Source: Bradyrhizobium rifense (GTDB taxonomy: Bacteria > Pseudomonadota > Alphaproteobacteria > Rhizobiales > Xanthobacteraceae). From it: a DNA stretch of 64,000 bases. The notes under the pieces are model-generated. The model worked only from the letters and a program-made list of their open reading frames with translations, searched no databases and was not told the origin of the DNA. The translations under genes and the position numbers were made by a program. The DNA is taken from positions 61,730 to 125,729 of the forward strand of contig NZ_VSSS01000026.1 in assembly GCF_008123425.1 (NCBI RefSeq), given 5' to 3'. This document shows, one piece after another, positions 45,286-52,988 of the stretch (position 1 is the stretch's first letter; every line of letters starts with the position of its first letter).

Positions 45286-46120
45286 CGCAGCTCCAGCCAA
45301 GCCGGCGTTCCGGCTGACCCGGCTGTTTCAGGGGCTCGAACGCGTCGTCGTCCCCGCACTGTTGATCGCGGGCTGGGAAGCCTTTGCCCGCAGCGGCGTT
45401 CTGCCGCCGGCATTGTTGCCGGCGCCGAGCGCGGTGCTGCATGCGCTCGGTGATTGGGTGTTCGGGTTCGATGAGACCACGCAGACCTATTCCGGGCACT
45501 GGCTGCGCGATGCGCTCGCCAGCGCCTTGCGCGTCTTCGGCGGCTTTGCGCTGGCGAGCCTGCTTGGAATCCTTGCCGGCGTCGCGATCGGCTGGTCGCG
45601 CCTGTTCGAGAAGACGCTGGAGCCGACGCTCCAGATGCTGCGTCCGATCCCGCCAGTGTCCTGGATTCCACTGGCGATCATCTGGTTCGGCATCGCCGAC
45701 AAGCCGGCGATCTTCCTGGTCTTCCTCGGCGCCTTCTTTCCCGTGCTGATGAACAGCATTCACGGCGTCAAGACGGTGGACCACAATCTCGTGCGTGCCG
45801 GCGCGATGATGGGCGCAAGCCAACGGCAGATGCTGACCGACATCGTGCTGCCGGCTGCGCTGCCCTCGATTTTCGCAGGGTTACGCATCGCGGTCGGATC
45901 AGCCTGGATGCTGACGGTCACGGCCGAGATGGTTGCGGTGAAGAGCGGCCTCGGCTACGTCTTGTGGGATTCTTATTATTTCCTTCGCTACGACATCGTG
46001 CTCGCGGCGATGATTTCGATCGGGCTGCTCGGCTATCTCTCCGACCTCGGCCTCAAGGCGATCATGGCGCGAACGCTGCGCTGGCAGACGACGACCACTG
46101 TACAGGGCAGGGCGGGCTGA
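45269..46120 (+). CDS. ABC transporter permease, SsuC/TauC type
   Basis: The 283-residue permease has six hydrophobic segments and the coupling region AGAMMGASQRQMLTDIVLPAALPSIFAGLRIAVGSAW around residues 170-206. The ATG overlaps the binding-protein stop by 17 bp, so translation is coupled. Its stop shares one base with the ATPase start. Confidence 0.92.
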   Translation: MTSVTDAAPAKPAFRLTRLFQGLERVVVPALLIAGWEAFARSGVLPPALLPAPSAVLHALGDWVFGFDETTQTYSGHWLRDALASALRVFGGFALASLLGILAGVAIGWSRLFEKTLEPTLQMLRPIPPVSWIPLAIIWFGIADKPAIFLVFLGAFFPVLMNSIHGVKTVDHNLVRAGAMMGASQRQMLTDIVLPAALPSIFAGLRIAVGSAWMLTVTAEMVAVKSGLGYVLWDSYYFLRYDIVLAAMISIGLLGYLSDLGLKAIMARTLRWQTTTTVQGRAG

Positions 46121-46896
46121 TGGCGGCTATCGAGCTTCGCAACATCGTCAAGGTGTTTTCCGACAAGCGCCGCGGTCGCGACCTGCTGACGCTGGACAAC
46201 ATCAATCTCGACATCGAGGCCAATGACTTCGCTTGCCTGCTCGGCCCGTCAGGTTGCGGCAAGTCGACACTGCTGAACATCATCGCCGGCTTCGAGCAGG
46301 CGACCTCCGGCCGGACGCTGGTCGACGGCAAGCAGGTGGAACGACCAGGCTCCGATCGCGGCGTCGTGTTCCAGCAGCCGACCCTGATGCCCTGGCTGAC
46401 GGCGATCGACAATGTCGCCTTTCACCTCAAGCTCAAGGGCGTCGCCAAGGCCGAGCGGTACGATCGGGCCATGGAGTTCATCGATCTCGTTGGCTTGCGC
46501 GGCTTTGAGCATCATCATCCCTCCGAACTGTCCGGCGGCATGAACCAGCGCGTCGGGATCGCCCGCGCGCTTCTGATGAACCCGAGCGTGATCCTGATGG
46601 ATGAGCCGTTCGCCGCGCTCGACGCCCAGACCAAGCTCGAAATGCAGGAAGAGCTGGTCGCGATCTGGCAGAAACGCCGTTGCACCATCGTGTTCGTCAC
46701 TCATAGCGTCGACGAGGCGCTGGTGCTCGGCAACAAGATCGTGGTGATGACGAAGCGGCCGGGCCGGATCCGTGAGGCCGTCAATTTCGACCTGCCGCGC
46801 CCGCGCGACATCACCAGCCCCGAATTCAACGACGCAAAGCGCCGCATCCTGTCCCTGATCCGGGAGGAGTCGACGCGCCTTGCGCAGGCGTCGTAG
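46120..46896 (+). CDS. ABC transporter ATP-binding protein, SsuB/TauB type
   Basis: The 258-residue ATPase has Walker A LLGPSGCGKSTLLNIIAGF, the Q-loop VVFQQPTLMPWLTAIDN, the signature LSGGMNQRVGIARALLM and Walker B VILMDEPFAALDAQTKL. The start at 46120 gives the family N-terminus; the open frame upstream lies inside the permease gene. It completes the NitT/TauT importer and precedes the isomerase-like gene by 9 bp. Confidence 0.93.
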   Translation: MAAIELRNIVKVFSDKRRGRDLLTLDNINLDIEANDFACLLGPSGCGKSTLLNIIAGFEQATSGRTLVDGKQVERPGSDRGVVFQQPTLMPWLTAIDNVAFHLKLKGVAKAERYDRAMEFIDLVGLRGFEHHHPSELSGGMNQRVGIARALLMNPSVILMDEPFAALDAQTKLEMQEELVAIWQKRRCTIVFVTHSVDEALVLGNKIVVMTKRPGRIREAVNFDLPRPRDITSPEFNDAKRRILSLIREESTRLAQAS

Positions 46897-46905
46897 GGTA
46901 GGGCC

Positions 46906-47637
46906 ATGCGCAAGCGTCTCGGCATGATCACGCCGTCCTCCAATTCGGTGCTGGAGCCCGCGACCAGCGCCATGCTGCACGGCGTGACTGATGTCACCGC
47001 CCATTTCTCCCGTTTCCGCGTCACCGAGATCGCGCTCGATGCCGCGGCGCTGAGCCAGTTCGACGCCTCGGTGATGTTGCCGGCCGCTGACCTGCTGGCT
47101 GATGCCAAGGTCGACGCGATCGCCTGGAACGGCACGTCGGCGAGTTGGCTCGGCATCAGCCGCGACAGGAGCCTTTGCGAGGCGATCACAGCGCGGGCAA
47201 ACGTGCCGGCGACGACCTCGACGCTCGCCTGCATCGACGCCGCCCGCGCGCTTCGAGCCAAGCGTGTCGGCCTCGTCTCGCCCTATACCGATGACGTGCA
47301 GCGTCGCATCGCCGATGTCTGGGCTGAGGAGGGCATCGCGCCGCATGCTGAGCGACATCTCGGCCTGCGCGACAATTTCTCCTTCGGCGAGGTCGCGCCC
47401 GCGACGATCGCCGACATGATCCGCGCGGTGGCGGCGGAGGGCGCCGACGCCGTCGTCATCCTCTGCACCAATCTCGACGGCGCCGCGCTTGCCGCCTCGC
47501 TCGAACGGGAGCTGGATATCGCCGTGCTCGACTCTGTCGCGGTCACGCTGTGGCGGAGCCTGAGCCTCGCCGGCGGCGACATCGGGGCCCTTGCGCCGTG
47601 GGGGCGGATATTCCAGACATCAGCAATGATGAAGTGA
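46906..47637 (+). CDS. Arylmalonate decarboxylase / maleate cis-trans isomerase family protein
   Basis: This 243-residue member of the Asp/Glu racemase superfamily begins RKRLGMITPSSNSVLEP. At the position of the first racemase cysteine it has Asn-Gly-Thr-Ser (residues 75-78), and it keeps a single cysteine at about residue 187 in VVILCTNLDG. This one-cysteine arrangement is that of arylmalonate decarboxylase (Gly-Thr-Ser plus Cys188) rather than of two-cysteine maleate isomerases or racemases. The substrate is unknown. It lies 9 bp after the importer ATPase and just before a hydantoinase, so it should act on the imported compound or a product of it. Confidence 0.82.
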   Translation: MRKRLGMITPSSNSVLEPATSAMLHGVTDVTAHFSRFRVTEIALDAAALSQFDASVMLPAADLLADAKVDAIAWNGTSASWLGISRDRSLCEAITARANVPATTSTLACIDAARALRAKRVGLVSPYTDDVQRRIADVWAEEGIAPHAERHLGLRDNFSFGEVAPATIADMIRAVAAEGADAVVILCTNLDGAALAASLERELDIAVLDSVAVTLWRSLSLAGGDIGALAPWGRIFQTSAMMK

Positions 47638-47648
47638 CGGAGACACAA

Positions 47649-49073
47649 GTGCTTCAGAGCCAAGCGACGCAGCTCGATCTCGCCATTCGCGGCGGCACCA
47701 TCGTGACGGCCAGCGACGAGTTTCGCGCCGATATCGGCATTCGCGACGGCCGGATCGTCGCCATTGCCGACGGCATCGAAGGCGCGCCGCGCGAGATCGA
47801 CGCGTCGGGGCTGCTGGCGCTGCCGGGCGGGATCGACAGCCACGTCCACATCTCCCAGGCCCAGGGCCCCGACGTGGTGATGGCCGACGATTTTGCCTCG
47901 GCGACGCGCGCGGCCGCCGCCGGCGGCAACACCATGGTGCTGCCCTTCGCGCTCCAGGAGAAGGGGACGTCGCTACGGACCTGCGTCGAGAACTACCGCA
48001 AGCTTGCGGAGGGTGAATGCTACATCGACACGGCGTTTCACCTCATCATCTCCGATCCGACCGCCGTCGTGCTCGGGCAGGAGCTTCCGGCGCTGGTCAA
48101 GGACGGCTATACCTCGTTCAAGGTGTTCATGACCTATGACGACCTCGTGCTCAACGACAAGCAGCTGCTCGAGGTCTTCGATGTCGCGCGCCGCGAGGAG
48201 GCGCTGGTCATGGTCCATTGCGAGGGCTATGACGCCATCCGCTTCCTGACGTCGAAGCTGGAGCGTGAAGGCCATATCGCGCCCTATTACCACGGCGTCT
48301 CCCGGCCTCAGGCCGTCGAGCGCGAGGCGACGCATCGCGCCATCAGCCATGCCGAGGTGATCGGCGTTCCCATCATGATCGTCCACGTCTCCGGGCGCGA
48401 GGCGATGGAGCAGATACGCTGGGCCCAGCAGCGCGGCCTGCCGGTGCATGCCGAAACCTGCCCGCAATACATCACGCTGACGGCCGACGACATGAAGGGC
48501 CTGAACATGGACATATCAGGCGCCAAATATGTCTGTTCGCCGCCGCCGCGCGATGTCGAGAACCAGCAGGCGATCTGGGAAGGCATCACCACTGGCGTGT
48601 TCCAGACCTTCTCGTCCGACCACTGCCCGTTCCGCTACGACGATCCCAAGGGCAAGCTGACGCCGAATGCCCGCACCTCGTTCCGTTGGGTGCCGAACGG
48701 CATCCCCGGCGTCGAGACGCGGCTGCCGATCCTGTTCTCAGAGGGTGTCTCGAAAGGACGCATCACGCTTCAGAAGTTCGTCGAGCTGACCGCGACCAAC
48801 CATGCCCGCATCTACGGGCTCTATCCCCGCAAGGGCTCGATCGGGGTGGGCTTCGATGCCGACATCGTGCTGTGGGACCCGAAGCTCACGAAACCGATCC
48901 GCCAGGCCGACCTGCACCACGGCTCCGACTACACGCCCTGGGAAGGCTTTGACGTCACCGGCTGGCCCGTCACGACGATCGCGCGGGGCCGGGTCGTGTA
49001 CGAGCAGGGCAAAATCGTCGGCAACAAGGGCGCGGGCGAGGTGCTGAGCCGCGGCAAGTCCAGCCTGGTGTGA
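47649..49073 (+). CDS. Dihydropyrimidinase / D-hydantoinase family protein (copy 1)
   Basis: This 474-residue cyclic-amide hydrolase opens hydantoin or dihydropyrimidine rings to N-carbamoyl amino acids. All binuclear-metal ligands are recognisable: His65 and His67 in GIDSHVH, the carbamylated Lys158 in SFKVFMTYDD, His190 in MVHCEG, His246 in VHVSG, and Asp324 in FSSDHCPFRY. The GTG at 47649 has GGAG 6 bp upstream and is preferred over an in-frame GTG at 47634. It ends the importer-isomerase-hydantoinase operon. A second hydantoinase lies at 52989. It converges on an MFS gene 13 bp away. Confidence 0.92.
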   Translation: MLQSQATQLDLAIRGGTIVTASDEFRADIGIRDGRIVAIADGIEGAPREIDASGLLALPGGIDSHVHISQAQGPDVVMADDFASATRAAAAGGNTMVLPFALQEKGTSLRTCVENYRKLAEGECYIDTAFHLIISDPTAVVLGQELPALVKDGYTSFKVFMTYDDLVLNDKQLLEVFDVARREEALVMVHCEGYDAIRFLTSKLEREGHIAPYYHGVSRPQAVEREATHRAISHAEVIGVPIMIVHVSGREAMEQIRWAQQRGLPVHAETCPQYITLTADDMKGLNMDISGAKYVCSPPPRDVENQQAIWEGITTGVFQTFSSDHCPFRYDDPKGKLTPNARTSFRWVPNGIPGVETRLPILFSEGVSKGRITLQKFVELTATNHARIYGLYPRKGSIGVGFDADIVLWDPKLTKPIRQADLHHGSDYTPWEGFDVTGWPVTTIARGRVVYEQGKIVGNKGAGEVLSRGKSSLV

Positions 49074-49086
49074 CGGAAGATGGTTT

Positions 49087-50220
49087 CTATTTTGTGGTTA
49101 CGGCCCGCGCCGACAGAGTGACGAGGCACATCAGCGCCGCGAGCATCCAGAATGCCATCGGCAGTCCGGCGGCGTGGGCGACGAAACCGATGCCGGCGGG
49201 GCCAAGCAGAACACCGGCATAGCCGGCGGTGGTGATCGACGCCACGGCGAGCCCCGTGGGCATCGCGGTCTGCCTCGCCGCACCGCGGAACAATACCGGC
49301 ACGAGGTTCGAGGCGCCGAGGCCGATGAGCAGGAAACCGGTGATGGCAACGGCCTTGCTCGGCGCGAGCAAAAGCACTGCAAGACCCGCGACGGCAAGCA
49401 GGCTTCCGCCGACCAGCGTTGCGCGATCGCCGATGCGCGCGACGACGGCGTCGCCGCCGAGCCGGCCAACGGTCATCGCGATCGAGAACACGATGTAACC
49501 GATCCCCCCTTGCGCCGCGCTGACGAGGCCCGTGCCGATGACGAGCAGCGCGCCCCAGTCGAGCATCGCGCCTTCGATCAGGAAGGTGATGGCCGCCAGT
49601 AGCGCCAGCAACAGCACGATGCCGTGCGGCAGCACGAACAGCGGTCCCTCCTGCGCCTGTGCCCTGCGCAGCAGGCGCGGCCAGGCAAGCGCCATCGCGA
49701 TCAGCATCAGGACGGAGCAGATCAATGCGCTCGCGAGCGGTCCGAAATGAAACGACAACAGCGCCGTCATCACCGCGGAGCCTGCGAACCCGCCAATGCT
49801 GAAGAGCGCATGAAAGCCCGACATCAGCGGCTGTCCTGCCGCGCGTTCGACCTCGACGGCATGGATGTTCATGGCGACATCGATGGAGCCGAGCGCAGCC
49901 CCGAATGCGAGTAAGGCAATCGCCAATGTCAGGGGCGTGGCGGCGACGACCAGCAGGGGCAAGACCAATGCGAGGCCGATTCCGCCCGCGATGATGATCG
50001 GCTTGGTGCCATGGCGTGCGCTCAAGATGCCGGTGGCCGTCATCGCGATGACCGAGCCGATGCCGAGGCTGAGCAGCAGCAGGCCGAGGACCGCGTCATC
50101 GACCGCGAGCCGCTCCTTCGCAAAGGGCACCAGCGGCGCCCAGCAGGCAAGGCCGAAGCCGGCGACCAGGAACGAGAGGCGCGTGGCGAGCCGCGTCGCC
50201 GGCCGGTCGGCTGATGTCAT
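49087..50220 (-). CDS. MFS transporter
   Basis: A 377-residue, 12-helix major facilitator with the inter-helix motif TGILSARHGTKPIIIAGG. SIDVAMNIHAVEVERAAGQPLMSGFHALFSIGGFAG is typical of a small-sugar or fucose-permease-like MFS subgroup. The start at 50220 has GGAG 8 bp upstream; the longer open frame upstream lacks MFS features. The substrate is unknown. It sits convergent with hydantoinase copy 1 and divergent from the carbamoylase, so a role in importing hydantoins or exporting products is plausible. Confidence 0.87.
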   Translation of the reverse strand: MTSADRPATRLATRLSFLVAGFGLACWAPLVPFAKERLAVDDAVLGLLLLSLGIGSVIAMTATGILSARHGTKPIIIAGGIGLALVLPLLVVAATPLTLAIALLAFGAALGSIDVAMNIHAVEVERAAGQPLMSGFHALFSIGGFAGSAVMTALLSFHFGPLASALICSVLMLIAMALAWPRLLRRAQAQEGPLFVLPHGIVLLLALLAAITFLIEGAMLDWGALLVIGTGLVSAAQGGIGYIVFSIAMTVGRLGGDAVVARIGDRATLVGGSLLAVAGLAVLLLAPSKAVAITGFLLIGLGASNLVPVLFRGAARQTAMPTGLAVASITTAGYAGVLLGPAGIGFVAHAAGLPMAFWMLAALMCLVTLSARAVTTK

Positions 50221-50666
50221 TCGTGAAGCTCCGGGAGGGAAGCGAAGCGCGCGATCGCGGGCGAGGCGTGTGCTTAAAACATCAACCAGGAGTGAACGCC
50301 AGAGTTTCGCCGCCGCCGTGTGTTGACGAATTGTATCATTATGATGTCGTTCGAAAGCTTGCAGCCCGATTGGAAAGACTGAGGCGCATCTGCTGTTTGA
50401 GGCGTGTGGAGAAGGGACGCTGTCGCCTCCGCTGCGCTCGCAATAACGAGGAGGCAATGAGCCTCCATTACTTGTGTGGATGACGTCCGACGATTCCGCA
50501 TGGCCGTTCGGCTTTTGCACGGTGCGGAATGGAGGCGTACGGCATGAAAGCTGCTTGGCTGGCAAATCGGCGCAAGGCTGCGCTATGCTGCGCGCGCCGA
50601 CACGCCCCTGAAGCTGCGATCCCCCAGCCTCGCCAGGAAACTTGCCAAGAAATCAGGAACTCGCTG
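50221..50666. other. 446-bp divergent intergenic region without a supported gene
   Basis: No coding sequence is supported here. At 50425-50466 there are alternating complementary hexamers: GCCTCC (50425-50430), GGAGGC (50450-50455) and GCCTCC (50461-50466). These can form mutually exclusive hairpins, the second with a 5-nt loop. The surrounding text (CCGCTGCGCTCGCAATAACG) resembles intergenic repeat debris common in rhizobial genomes. A weak sigma-54-like match, CGGCATGAAAGCTGCT (50540-50555), precedes the carbamoylase gene. Confidence 0.5.
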
Positions 50667-51599
50667 ATGCGTATCGTCAATGTTGCCGCCGCCCAGATGG
50701 GCCCGATCCAGAAAGCCGACAGCCGCGAGGCCGTCATCAAGCGCATGATCGCGCTGATGGACGAAGCCAAGGCCAAAGGCGCCGACCTGATTGTCTATCC
50801 GGAATTGGCGCTGACCACGTTCTTCCCGCGCTGGTATTCTGAGGATCGGGCGGAGGCCGACATCTGGTTCGAGCGTGAGATGCCGAACGCGGCGAGCAAG
50901 CCGCTGTTCGAGCGTGCGGCGCAGCATCAGATGGCGATGAATTTCGGCTATGCCGAGTTGACGCCCGACGGCCATCATTTCAACACGGCGATCCTGACCG
51001 ACAAGTCCGGCAAGATTGTCGGCAAATATCGCAAGGTCCATTTGCCCGGCCATGTGGAATACGACACCAATCGGTCGCACCAGCATCTGGAGAAGCGCTA
51101 TTTCGAGCCGGGCGATCTCGGCTTCAACGTCTGGCGCGAGTTGGGCGGCATCATCGGCATGGCCATCTGCAACGACCGCCGCTGGCCGGAGACCTATCGC
51201 GTCATGGGCCTGCAGGGCGTCGAGATGGTGCTGATCGGCTACAACACGCCGTCGGTGAATGCGGAGCGAAGCGAGGAGGGCGTCGAGAAGCGCCTGTTTC
51301 ACAACCGTCTCTCCGTGCAGGCCGGCGCGTATCAGAACGCGACCTGGGTGGTCGCGGTGGCCAAGGCCGGCGTCGAGGACGAGCATCCCCTGTTTGGCGG
51401 CAGCCTGATTGTCGATCCCAATGGCGAGATTGTCGCCGAGGCCAAGAGCGAGGAGGACGAGGTTCTGGTTCACGCTTGCGACCTCGATGCCACCATTTTC
51501 GGCAAAACCACGATCTTCAACTTTGCGCAGCACCGCCGTATCGAGCATTACGGTCTGATCACCAGCCGCACCGGCGCGGTACCGCCGCCGGAGAAGTGA
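50667..51599 (+). CDS. N-carbamoyl-D-amino-acid hydrolase (D-carbamoylase), nitrilase superfamily
   Basis: It hydrolyses N-carbamoyl-D-amino acids, products of D-hydantoinase, to D-amino acid, CO2 and ammonia. The 310-residue protein has the Glu-Lys-Cys triad: Glu46 in YPELALTTFFPRW, Lys123 in KYRKVHLPGH, Cys168 in AICNDRRWPE. HQHLEKRYFEPGDLGF and IFNFAQHRRIEHYGL are near-diagnostic of D-carbamoylase. Length matches (about 304-310). The start at 50667 fits the family N-terminus; the frame is open 46 codons further upstream without a good ribosome site. It is coupled to the flavin reductase by a one-base overlap. Confidence 0.92.
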   Translation: MRIVNVAAAQMGPIQKADSREAVIKRMIALMDEAKAKGADLIVYPELALTTFFPRWYSEDRAEADIWFEREMPNAASKPLFERAAQHQMAMNFGYAELTPDGHHFNTAILTDKSGKIVGKYRKVHLPGHVEYDTNRSHQHLEKRYFEPGDLGFNVWRELGGIIGMAICNDRRWPETYRVMGLQGVEMVLIGYNTPSVNAERSEEGVEKRLFHNRLSVQAGAYQNATWVVAVAKAGVEDEHPLFGGSLIVDPNGEIVAEAKSEEDEVLVHACDLDATIFGKTTIFNFAQHRRIEHYGLITSRTGAVPPPEK

Positions 51600-52273
51600 T
51601 GCCGATGGCGGACAAGGGCCCATCGGGCATTTCCCTGCGCGAGCTCGATCCGCGCGATCGCTACAAGCTTCTCTGCGGCGTGGTGGTGCCGCGGCCGATT
51701 GCGCTGGTGACGACGCTGGATGAGAGCGGAGCGGTGAATGCTGCGCCATTCAGCTTCTTCAACGTCTTCTCAGAAAACCCCGCGCTGATCGTGCTCGGGC
51801 TCCAGCACAAGCCGGATCACAGCCCGAAGGACACGACCCGCAACATCCATCGCGACGGCGAGTTCGTCGTTCACATGGTGGACGAGGCGCTGTCGGTGGC
51901 GATGAACGATTGTGCCGTCGACTTTCCGTCCGGTGACAGCGAGGTCGCAGCGACCGGGCTCGCGACGGTTCCCTCGGTCGACGTAAAGGTGCCGCGCCTC
52001 GCCGCCGCGCCCTTCGCACTCGAATGTCGGCGCCATGTCGTGCTGAATTTCTCTCCCGATCGCGAGCTTCTGGTCGGCGAGGTCCTGCGGATTCACGCGC
52101 GTGAGGGCCTGGTCGACGAGGCCAACATGTATGTCGATCTCGACGCCTACCGGCCGATCGGCCGCATGTTCGGCAATCTCTACACGACGCAGCGGGACAC
52201 GTTTGCGCTGGCGCGCGAGAGCCATGCGCAATGGCTGGCGCGGCAGGATGCCAAAGAGCTGAAGGACGCCTAG
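51599..52273 (+). CDS. Flavin reductase family protein (DIM6/NTAB-like)
   Basis: The 224-residue FMN-binding split-barrel protein has VVPRPIALVTTLDESGAVNAAPFSFFNVFSENPALIVLG, the typical flavin-binding segment, and HRDGEFVVHMVDE. It may supply reduced flavin to a monooxygenase or act as a flavin-dependent oxidoreductase; a flavin monooxygenase-like gene lies at 56197. The start shares one base with the carbamoylase stop. Its end overlaps the convergent hydantoin racemase by 4 bp. Confidence 0.88.
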   Translation: MPMADKGPSGISLRELDPRDRYKLLCGVVVPRPIALVTTLDESGAVNAAPFSFFNVFSENPALIVLGLQHKPDHSPKDTTRNIHRDGEFVVHMVDEALSVAMNDCAVDFPSGDSEVAATGLATVPSVDVKVPRLAAAPFALECRRHVVLNFSPDRELLVGEVLRIHAREGLVDEANMYVDLDAYRPIGRMFGNLYTTQRDTFALARESHAQWLARQDAKELKDA

Positions 52274-52932
52274 TGAGCCGAGAACTGCACCGCACCCAGC
52301 GCCATGGTGACGGCCGCCTGGGTCGGGTCGATCACGGGAATGCCGAGCGCGTCTTCGAGCGGGTGGCGATGGCGCGCCATGCCGGCGCAGCCCATCACGA
52401 TCGCGCGAGCGCCATCTTCGTCGCGCAGTGCACGGCCGATATCGATCATCTTGGCCAGCGTGCCTTCGCCGGACGCAGTTTCGGCGACGCTCATGTTGAG
52501 CGGACGCTCGCCTGCAAGGCGGTCGGTCAATCCCATCTGCCTGAGATAGCGCATGTGACGCGGGATAGAACGCTGCGCAATCGCAATGACACCAAACGTT
52601 TCGGCGCGGGCCAGCGCCGTCAGCACGCCGCATTCGGCGATGCCGAACACGGGGCGGTCGGTGCCTTCGCGGCAGACCTGAAGTCCGGGATCGCTGTAGC
52701 AGGCGATCACGAAGGCGGCCGAGCTGTTGTCGCCTTCGACCAGTTTTCGGAGCGGCATCGCGACGCCATCGACATCGGCCTGGCTTTCAATGCCGAACGG
52801 CCCGTCGGCCAGCGACTGGCAGACCAGCTCGGGTCCACCGTCGAAACCCAGCGGCTTCAAGGCATCTTCCAACCCTTGCGTGACCATGGGATTGGAGTTC
52901 GGGTTGATGACGAGAATGCGCGGCCGAGGCAT
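52270..52932 (-). CDS. Hydantoin racemase (Asp/Glu racemase superfamily)
   Basis: This 220-residue enzyme should interconvert L- and D-5-substituted hydantoins, letting a D-specific hydantoinase/carbamoylase pair consume both. Both catalytic cysteines are present: Cys78 in VIACYSDPGL and Cys182 in IVMGCAGMARH, matching Cys76/Cys181 of known hydantoin racemases. The N-terminus RILVINPNSNPMVTQGL is typical. It is divergent from hydantoinase copy 2 across a 56-bp gap. It is convergent with the flavin reductase. Confidence 0.9.
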   Translation of the reverse strand: MPRPRILVINPNSNPMVTQGLEDALKPLGFDGGPELVCQSLADGPFGIESQADVDGVAMPLRKLVEGDNSSAAFVIACYSDPGLQVCREGTDRPVFGIAECGVLTALARAETFGVIAIAQRSIPRHMRYLRQMGLTDRLAGERPLNMSVAETASGEGTLAKMIDIGRALRDEDGARAIVMGCAGMARHRHPLEDALGIPVIDPTQAAVTMALGAVQFSAH

Positions 52933-52988
52933 GATGGTCTTCCCTTGAAATTACGATCACTTGCCCCAGGCATATCATGGAGTGCCTC

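Noticed and set aside
50540..50555. Sigma-54-like element CGGCATGAAAGCTGCT before the carbamoylase
   Set aside because: Spacing is correct, but the -24 and -12 boxes each carry substitutions and the match is close to background for GC-rich DNA. It is noted only within the intergenic entry.
50529..50666. Longer start for the D-carbamoylase
   Set aside because: The 46 extra residues have no resemblance to the family, and no good ribosome binding site precedes that ATG.
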